Of a stretch of DNA of 64,000 bases, positions 57,078 to 64,000 are shown one piece after another. The notes below the pieces were generated by a model, which made no database searches, had not been told where the DNA came from, and saw only the letters and a program-made list of their open reading frames with translations. The stretch's first letter is position 1, and every line of letters starts with the position of its first letter. Source of the DNA: Magnolia sinica (taxonomy: Eukaryota > Streptophyta > Magnoliopsida > Magnoliales > Magnoliaceae); the NCBI RefSeq assembly GCF_029962835.1, contig NC_080574.1:28246001-28310000 (forward strand). The letters are read 5' to 3'. The position numbers were made by a program, and so were the translations under genes.

Positions 57078-57149
57078 GTCGTTGTAGTATAGTGGTGAGT
57101 ATTCCCGCCTGTCACGCGGGTGACCCGGGTTCGATCCCCGGCAACGGCG
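57078..57149 (+). tRNA. tRNA-Asp (anticodon GTC)
   Basis: A 72-base cloverleaf. Acceptor arms GTCGTTG (57078-57084) and CAACGGC (57142-57148) pair with one G-T, and G at 57149 is the discriminator base. The anticodon GTC is at 57111-57113, which is position 34-36, in a stem 'cccgc/gcggg'. The T arm is 'ccgggttcgatccccgg', with the B box. The A box is near 57085-57096. No intron and no encoded CCA, as expected in a nuclear gene. A T-run at 57151-57157 acts as the pol III terminator. It looks fully functional. Confidence 0.97.
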
Positions 57150-57150
57150 A

Positions 57151-57157
57151 TTTTTTT
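57151..57157 (+). terminator. RNA polymerase III terminator of tRNA-Asp
   Basis: Seven T residues begin two bases after the discriminator base of the tRNA. Confidence 0.9.
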
Positions 57158-57210
57158 ATTTCTTCATTTTTCCATGTCTGCAACACGGTTTCTTGGTTTT
57201 TTTATTTTAT

Positions 57211-57238
57211 TTTATTATTATTATTATTATTATTATTG
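57211..57238. repeat. (TTA)n microsatellite
   Basis: A run of TTA/ATT repeats of about 28 bp, just downstream of the tRNA gene. Confidence 0.9.
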
Positions 57239-57480
57239 TGGCCACCTATGACAATGACGGACGTGAATCATGGCAGGATGCAGGCCAGATATCCGATGGG
57301 GGCCTAACATGAATATGCCACGTCCCAAAAGGTTAGCCGGTCCACTCCTCACATGGGTAACACTTGTACAACCGGACCATAGGTGATTTTCTTCCAAACC
57401 GTCCTTTGACAATTGGAATGGATCCAGATGTATGGTCCGGTTAGCCCAGATCTCACACATGGACCCCATGTTGGTGCGTA
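57239..57480. mobile_element. Single-unit relative of the compound MITE at 47239
   Basis: 'gatatccgatgggggcctaac', 'atgccacgtcccaaaa', 'ggtccactcctcacatgggt', 'aacacttgtacaaccggacc' and 'gtcctttgacaattggaa' follow the same order as one 150-bp unit of the intron element at 47239-47915. It is diverged and its ends are unclear. Confidence 0.45.
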
Positions 57481-58865
57481 TGCTATGACTCACCTCCTCA
57501 ATCCCTCCCCGCACACAAATGCCACGGCATTTTTCTACACCTTGCAAACGAAGGGTTGTATTTCTCATCCAATGCTACAATGGAGGGGAGAACAAGTGCA
57601 AGAAGAGCAGCCACAGCAGCAACCACAACAAGGATGTTGACGGAACCAGCAGCAGCGAAACTGTATGCTGTGCAAGTCAAGACGATAATGATGGTGAAAT
57701 CAAAGGGTAGCTACCTTTACTGTGTCCTTTTGCAGCCTACTTATATAGAGCCTAGAACTAAGTTTTATATTTTTCTAGGTGCCGTGGAGCTGTAAAGGTA
57801 TAGTTAAAACTAGGGAAATGGCAGGTGCATGCAAGGTCTGGGTTGTTAAGGTCAGGGGCGGTTTGGAAAACACCAACTAGATTTGAAACACGGTTAAGTT
57901 GAGGTTGGGAATTAGCATAACTTGATTTGAATTCAAGTTGAGCAAATTTGGGTTGGGTTGGGAATAATCACATGTTTGGCTGAGGTTGGGGGTGTAGTAC
58001 GAGGAATTCAGGTTGGGCAGTCAGGTCGGGTGCGGGTTAGGTCCTCGTGAGGTTCCCAGCCCAACAAGTTGCGCCCTTGTTCGTGCGGTTTACAGACGAG
58101 GCAACGTGGTACCAGGCTACTCACACACACACACGAAAAGAAGAAATGAAATGACAATTGACCATGTGTTGGTTGAAGGCTTGCACCCAAAAAAAAAAAA
58201 AACCTACGGCATTAGGCAATCTACGGCATCTTAAACCTTTTTGGCGTTCAGCTTAGTTACACCAAATTTCCGCACCCTGACATGGCCAATTAAAAGATGC
58301 CACATGTCGACACCAAATGACCACAACTGACATAAATCTACTCTCACCCGTGAGTAAAATGCACAGGCACGAATCCTTATATCCACCTTTAGGAAAGTAA
58401 ATTACCACATATCACATGGTTATGTTTATCATGCCAATTAATGAAGCAACGTATCCATCATGAATAAAAGAGACTCACCCAAAGAGCTATTACAAATCAG
58501 GATATGATATTCTTAGTGAAGCTGTCTCTCATATTCCATCCAAAATATGAGATCTCCTCAGAGACATTCAGAGAGATTATACCATTTGAGAAGGTTCTGA
58601 AGATTCAAAAATTAGACCAATGTCCAAGTATACCCAGTCATTTCTCAAACTCAAATCGATAGAAATAGACACATTGGTCCAATCAAGTCCCCCACCGCAC
58701 ATCAGTGACAATAAAGAGAATGTGAGAACTAGATCCAATCCGATCCGATAACAAACTAATATCTAGTGTCGAATCTTCTCCAACACTCTAAACCATCACC
58801 TTACGAATGGTTAAACGCAAGAGGTGATTTGATCTAGACCATCCAACACATTCAAGTTAACAAGA
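57481..58865. other. Gene-free spacer
   Basis: Q- and A-rich overlapping frames near 57500-57700 come from a 'cagcag' stretch and have no domain. 57895-58010 repeats 'ggttggg' words. A poly-A run lies at 58189-58202. No gene is supported. Confidence 0.45.
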
Positions 58866-59040
58866 TGGACAATTAACGGGTCCTTACTTTTGCTCGGGTG
58901 GTAGACTCTCGGGAGTTTAAACACTCGGTCAAGGGTTCGAGTACCCATAGGTGGTGAAATTCCACTAAGGAGTAAGTGTGTGGGGTGTGTGTGCGTGCGT
59001 AAACAATAAAAATAAAAATAAAAAAAGGTGGGCAATCAAC
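58866..59040 (+). mobile_element. tRNA-derived SINE, copy 3 (with target duplication)
   Basis: The body is 58878-59028. It has A-box-like 'gctcgggtggtagactc', B box 'gggttcgagtaccc', then 'ataggtggtgaaattccac', and an A-rich 'aataaaaataaaaa' tail. The target duplication is 'tggacaattaac' at 58866-58877 and 'tgggcaatcaac' at 59029-59040, two mismatches in 12. It is the most complete of the three copies. Confidence 0.88.
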
Positions 59041-59576
59041 AAAGACGTTGGGTGGCCATGACCGGCCCAGGTCTAGCCCTTGAGGTTTGCAAATCTTAAT
59101 TTAGTTGTATTTATCAAAGAAACTTTGGTGGTTCCAGACTTGATCTTTAGTCGGCCACGAACATCTCCGCGAAGGGTCAACTACGAAAAGAAAATCGAAG
59201 AAGCTAGCAAGTCTGGATATGAATGAACCCTTTTTTTCCAATGCAAGCTATGAGATCTGGATCAATCAAGAATTTCTACATCCATAACTGCGATGTAAGT
59301 GATAAGGATTCAGGAATAGCAAGGAAACGCAGCAAGAGTTTGCACCGCCTCGACAATCTATAAAAGGAGTAATCGAAGAAAAGCTTGAAGCCCTACACCA
59401 AACACATCAATCTATCTTTTAATTTGTCTTTCAATCTATCTTTCTTAGCATAATCTAGCCTAATTTTATATAGCTACCACATAACAGCTCCTGCAACAGT
59501 ACTTTAGGAGTAGAAGTAAATTTATGCAACTTTAAGTTGTAAGACTGATAATTTAAGTTTTGATTTAGCTAATCAC

Positions 59577-60056
59577 TAAGGGCATGTTTGGACAATTAAG
59601 AGGGATGGGATTAGATGGGATTAAGAGGGTTATTGCACGCCATCCCATCCCGTCTGTTGTTTGGGATGGCGGGATGTCTTTCATCCACTGTGCCCTCGTA
59701 AACACCACCCGTCTCTGAGATGGATACTGCCAATCCTGAGATGCAAGTTTTCACTGCTATGTGGGGCCCACCGAGATATCAGTGAGATATCCACTCCCTC
59801 CATCATTTTCACAGGCCTATATTCAACCATGAACCTGTTTTGAGGCAAATATAAAACAGTGAGTGGGGCACACCACAAGAAGCAGTGGAGATGCAAACAC
59901 ATCCATTTGTGACGGTTCAAACACGCTGCTTTATATCCCATGGGCTATTGCAAACCCATGGGATCAATGGACAAACACTGACACCACCATCATTACCTTA
60001 AAAATCATTCCATCCCTCCTAATCCCATGGGATCGGTCCGGCCAAACACGCCCTAA
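59577..60056. mobile_element. PIF/Harbinger (Tourist-type) MITE with TAA target duplication
   Basis: The element is 59580-60053 (474 bp). The left end 'gggcatgtttggacaatta' is matched by the inverse of the right end, 'gggcgtgtttggccggacc'. 'gggatgggatta' then pairs with 'taatcccatggg'. The trinucleotide TAA flanks both sides (59577-59579 and 60054-60056), the hallmark of PIF/Harbinger insertion. No transposase. Confidence 0.85.
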
Positions 60057-61103
60057 GGTTGTCAGTGAGTCAGGCTTGTGATAGGTCTCAGCCTGAATTT
60101 TGAACTGTTTCGAACTAGGGCGTCGAGCTGGGCCTATTCAAAATTCTGATTTTCCATGCCTAAGCCCAACCCATTGACACCCCTACTAATCACACACACC
60201 TTGATTATTTGTTCCGATAGGCACATTAGGTATTTATCCTTTTCCCTTTTGTTTATTCATTTGATTGTCTCACAACTTATCAATTGTGATGAGCACCATT
60301 TTCAAATATTAATGAAATCAGCAACACTTTACCTTTATTAATTTGTATGTGTATCCTTATTCATTTGAGAAGTATATTGAACTTAAAGTACTGATTAAAG
60401 AACATGTACATTCATAGACTCACGTCTATTGTCACGGGGCAAAAAGAATTCATCCAGAAGGATTAACCTCCTTTCCTTTCACGAATCACCTTAACAGAGC
60501 GCAATATCAGTGGCTGAAAGGGCTCTGGATCCCGGTCCAATCTCCAATCTGCATCTACTTACGCACACATAAATCCAACCCAGGCCCTCGCTCACACATG
60601 TGGCCCAGTTTGATTGAATTGAGTGCAACACAGCTAATGAATGATCTCCGCCTTACATACCGGGCTATCAGACAGCGAACGATCTCTGCCATACAAGCCA
60701 ACCCATAGCCAACTGGCAGGTTCGAAGCAGCAGTCTACATGGTGAGCTTATCAGGCAAGCAACTTCAAGCTTGGGCATGCTTTCAAATTCACACAGGGAG
60801 ATGATCCCAAGACAAGATGGACAGTGGAAAAAGAGAAAATCATCAGCTGACACCAATCAGGGCAAGGTAAGAAAAAGTGACGGTAACATACTCCATTGTA
60901 CATCTCCCTATAACATATTGCCTGTCAATTTCAGCTATTCAATGTGCACCACCCGAGGGAAAAAAAAAAGAAGCTACAAATCCTAATTTGATAGTTTCAT
61001 CATTTTCAGAGAACATGGAAGACGCCCAAATTCCAAATCGCTTGAAATATTTCAAAATTTTTCTCATTAGTCATTACATGTCACAGCCAAAAATGTAAGC
61101 CAA

Positions 61104-61106
<3 letters not shown>
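60057..61106. other. Spacer downstream of the dihydroorotate dehydrogenase exon
   Basis: No gene is supported. A plus-strand open stretch near 60640-60868 ends in a good donor-like 'aag|gtaaga', but nothing else marks it as an exon. Confidence 0.4.

Positions 61107-61141
<35 letters not shown>
61107..61141. repeat. (GA)n microsatellite
   Basis: An uninterrupted GA tract of about 34 bp, likely within or just beyond the 3' end of the dihydroorotate dehydrogenase transcript. Confidence 0.9.
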
Positions 61142-61144
<3 letters not shown>

Positions 61145-61327
61145 TACCCTGATGGTCAGTGCAAAAAAGCCTATCCTATCTTCTTCTTTTAAAATTTGAG
61201 ACCGGAGAAAAGCCTAATCATATCGACTGAAAATAACTAACAACAACAGCCCTGACGTCCTTGCATGGTATGGTTCTTATCTGTAACAGGTGCACTGGGG
61301 CCTCTTTCTCCCACAACAACAGAGAGG

Positions 61328-61402
61328 CTATCTACAATCAGCACCCACAGCTTCTTGGATTGACTTGTAACCATCCCTTTCCAAGCACTCTGCTAGTTCA
61401 GC
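61328..61402 (-). CDS. PYRD: Dihydroorotate dehydrogenase (quinone), mitochondrial: last exon
   Basis: The enzyme oxidises dihydroorotate to orotate in de novo pyrimidine synthesis and passes electrons to ubiquinone in the inner mitochondrial membrane (family knowledge). On the minus strand, acceptor 'tttgtacag' is followed by 24 codons, AELAECLERDGYKSIQEAVG then ADCR, and a TAG stop. This fits the C-terminal helix of class 2 dihydroorotate dehydrogenases, which usually ends in GADHR. The exon starts in phase 0. The preceding exon, which should encode the YTGFAYGGPALIPQIK region, is not found between here and the right edge. The last intron would therefore exceed 2.5 kb and contain a LINE fragment. 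It could instead be an isolated duplicated exon. Confidence 0.75.
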   Translation of the reverse strand, partial: AELAECLERDGYKSIQEAVGADCR

Positions 61403-61441
61403 CTGTACAAATAGACAGCATGATCACACTTTTAAGGCCCT

Positions 61442-62590
61442 AGAAAGCAAATGCCAAAGCACCGCATCAATGAAAATGGCACCTCATGACATCAGCAGAC
61501 ACATTTGTCTTATGGAACAAAATTCACAACCATAGGTTTCCATTTGAGTCCCAAAATTGCAATTACCAAAAACAATTGAAGAAATGCAAGGATTAAACAG
61601 TTGAAGTTGAAGGAATGAGCTATGTTTTGCCATCTCGTTAGGCTAAGCCTGCTTGTGTTATTCCCTTGTTGCTTGTAATTGGCACTACGAGACCCTTGGT
61701 TTTCTTTGATTGCAACTGGCCTTAGGCCCATCCAGGATGGTAATATAATCTCGACTTATCTTCCACATACATAAATATATGCATGCATACATATACTAGA
61801 GAAAACTCGTTGATTGTAATCAACCTATATAGTCTATTAGATAGCGCTTGATTGTAGCCAACCTATGTTATGGGTCTATTACATCACACGTGTGGGGATT
61901 TTATGCTCTCATTGCTGGTCCCCAGCCTCAATAAAGGAGGATTGCGTCAGGTTGGCAGCCAGCATCAAACTTATGGCAAGACTTCGAACATGAATCCGAA
62001 TAATAATATGATGATGACTACATACACTAGAAAAATATGTACTTGATGTCTGGAAATAACACCCATAGATGCAAAAGGGGCAAAAAGAAAAAGACCATGT
62101 GCAGCATCTTGTATGGATACAAGTCCATGTACTTAAGTAACCTTTCAATAGTTATAATCTTAGACGTGTGCATGTGTGCGTGTGAAGAAAATCGTCAAAT
62201 TACCAGAATACTAGAATTACAAGGAATGCATTGGCTCACACTAAGTGATGTTGCGTGTTTGTACATAGTGCCTATGAGATGATTGGAGTTGGTTTGAGCC
62301 TTTGCAGTCTCCATGAACTCCGAAGTACTTCTAAGAGACATAATTATCATTGTGACAGCCTTTATCCCAGCAATTTCAGTTCAGCATTTAAATCGTATAT
62401 TGGCAGAAGCTTTTCAATTAGCTGCCCCCCAGACATTGACTCTCTTAACAGGCTCTGGAACCAACCATGGACAGGGTTAATATTGCCAACACCATCAGAC
62501 CCAGTACTAACCCTCAGCCACCTAATCTATGCACAACCCAAAGCACAAGAGAGCAAATAAGGGATCAATGACACCAAAACACAAATGAAA
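61442..62590. other. Probable intron sequence
   Basis: If the exon at 61328-61402 belongs to a complete gene, this is its last intron. No coding exon of that enzyme and no clear mobile element is seen. A 54-codon open stretch at 62362-62526 on the minus strand has an acceptor-like start but no known similarity. Confidence 0.4.
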
Positions 62591-62599
62591 AATAAATAG

Positions 62600-62975
62600 G
62601 TACCATGGTACTTTTCCTCCGTTCATCTGGCATTTTCTTCAATTTTACAATATTGTTGAACAGCTTTTCTGCATTGAAAGGCAACGGAACTTTATTAAAA
62701 CCGCTGGGCAAACAATCAATGGGAAAAACCTTTACGATTGTTGAACAACTTTGTCAACTAAAATAACCCATCATCTCCCATACACTTCCAAACCTCTACT
62801 GATATACCATCTGATCCAAGAGCCTTCTTGTTTTCATCTTTCTCAAAGCTTCTTTCACTTCGGATATCCAAATCCTATGAAAGTGTCTATGGTCTCGAAT
62901 GTTATTCGAGTTTATGGTTCCTTCTATCCCTATGCTCTCAGAGTGGTGGTCAGTTCTAAGTGATAAACAAGTAAA
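62600..62975 (-). mobile_element. LINE reverse-transcriptase fragment
   Basis: On the minus strand the pieces WISEVKEALRKMK (near 62860), then KLFNNIVKLKKMPDERRKST (62604-62665) and VPIY match in order the start of the plant L1-type reverse transcriptase domain (usual form: EVKEALKKMK...GPDGI...WLTKLFN...MPDEWR.S.LVPIYKNKGD). The normal GPDG motif is altered and there are stops and frame changes between the pieces. It is a short dead fragment lacking both ends. It lies in the presumed last intron of the dihydroorotate dehydrogenase gene. Confidence 0.75.
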
Positions 62976-62979
62976 AGGG

Positions 62980-64000
62980 TCTTATCCTATTGTTTGAAAT
63001 GGTCAGTTACATGAATAACCCACATTCAATGAGATCATAAAACATTTTAATCACCCATTCAATAGAGATTTCCAAAAAATATCGCGATGCTGGACAACGT
63101 CCCATCACCATAGGGTCAAGAACAGTCCCTTGAGCAATACAATTGAAGTGGATTGTACATACACATCATTGTGGGCCCCGTAAAATCTCAAGGATGGGCA
63201 TCCCCCTACCAAGTGCTTCCCTTGTTGTGGCCCACATGAATCACGAATATGCCTGGTCTTTAAGCCCTACATGTAAAATGTGGTCATGCACCAGATGGTC
63301 GGACTGAATTTTGGAAGGGAAAATAAATATTTAAATCGGTGTGTCCCACCAGAGAGGTGCACCCCTTTACTACCACATAAACACCTTTCGGTGTGGTTAG
63401 CAGTATATAGGGTTTTGCTAACGTCCCCAGAGCTTTTATTTTATATGTGGAATGCCCAATCATCATTCGGGAACATTCATTCACTAGTACCATAGGGAGA
63501 AAGCCATGTTGCAAGAATCACACTGCCGGATGATCTTAACCCTATGAATGAGGCCCATTTGTTCTAACCATCTGTTTTTCATGAGCCATAGATAGCATCA
63601 ATAGAATCAACAAACCAAAGTACAGGAATCATATGCAATAAAAAGTGGGATCGATCAATTAGATGGTTTAAGATGATGATTGGACCTATTTTGTTTCTCT
63701 GCTCAATCTCGACTGTCCATTTTTCATGCTATTGATCGGATGCTTAAGATCATCCGTGTTGGCATGATTTTTGAACCATGGCTTATCCCTAATTGTATGC
63801 AAGAACGGATGGTCCGGATTGATGATTGGGCATCCCACATGCCACTTACAAGCTTTGGGGACGTTGCTTTTATACATATATAATTAGAAAAGCGATATAT
63901 ATAGTGTGTGCATGTGTGTGTGAATCAATTATTGAAAGACAAATACGATGGAATACGATAAAGTCCTTTAGTTCCCGGCAATTGGATTTTTCTTTTTCTT
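62980..64000. other. Gene-free right end with MITE-like pieces
   Basis: 'cattgtgggccccgtaaaat' near 63170 and 'tgtgtcccaccagagagg' near 63340 resemble GGCCCACC-type ends. 63540-63850 is rich in 'ggatggt' and 'catccg' words like the element at 18515. No exon of the neighbouring gene was recognised. Confidence 0.4.

Noticed and set aside
57413-57795. Q- and A-rich overlapping frames near 57500-57700
   Set aside because: They arise from a short CAG-rich stretch read in several frames on both strands. No conserved domain.
60640-60868. Plus-strand open stretch ending in a good splice-donor-like sequence
   Set aside because: No homology, no clear partner exon, and overlapping open frames on the other strand. 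It could be chance.
62362-62526. 54-codon minus-strand open stretch with an acceptor-like start, first read as an exon joined to 62604-62668
   Set aside because: The supposed upstream exon is a LINE reverse-transcriptase fragment (KLFNNI...MPDERRKST, VPIY), so the joint is false. The open stretch alone has no recognisable similarity.

Overview
This 64 kb window is intergenic-rich plant nuclear DNA. It is AT-rich and has split host genes, tRNA-derived SINEs, plant-type LTR retrotransposons, a plant tRNA-Asp and a very large number of short inverted-repeat elements. The most frequent of these elements carries a 'GGGGCCCACC...ATGTAT' end followed by 'CCATCC'. From memory this repeat style is common in woody magnoliids (Lauraceae or Magnoliaceae), but that placement is an inference and was not tested.

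Host genes are few. The best one is a minus-strand ArfGAP gene (AGD5/AGD15 type). Eight coding exons between 48342 and 41505 can be joined by GT-AG splicing into about 401 codons. It has a perfect CX2CX16CX2C zinc finger, the arginine finger and a seven-copy in-frame SRKSS repeat. Its last exon ends in a TAG that looks like a nonsense change at an old splice donor. At 61328-61402 (minus) is the last exon of a mitochondrial-type dihydroorotate dehydrogenase, whose upstream exons must lie beyond the right edge. Two further exon-like segments at 21791-21946 and 22643-22693 (minus) suggest the 3' end of an unrecognised gene. A tRNA-Asp(GTC) lies at 57078-57149.

Layout: 1-4385 is AT-rich DNA with no gene. 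4386-7640 and 14700-17230 are clusters of the GGCCCACC inverted-repeat family. A solo LTR (10153-10871) and its relative (52014-52747) each have a perfect 5-bp target duplication. A 16.6 kb nested block fills 22819-39452: a Ty1-copia element whose target duplication is CTACT, split by a Ty3-gypsy element (23758-34491, duplication ATGCC) and by a Mutator-like insertion (36613-38310). The gypsy element carries antisense genes resembling the plant mobile domain. From 39453 to 48342 lie small DNA elements and the ArfGAP gene, whose introns hold at least four MITE-like elements. From 48343 to 64000 there is a hAT-like element, the second solo LTR, another solo-LTR candidate, a Harbinger-type MITE, a SINE, the tRNA, the dihydroorotate dehydrogenase exon and a LINE fragment.

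The genes do not form a pathway. The window is best read as two ordinary housekeeping genes set in a mobile-element landscape. No new multi-gene system was found. The most unusual items are the repeat domain and C-terminal stop of the ArfGAP, the antisense genes in the gypsy element, and a compound MITE made of tandem 150-bp units closed by an inverted half unit.
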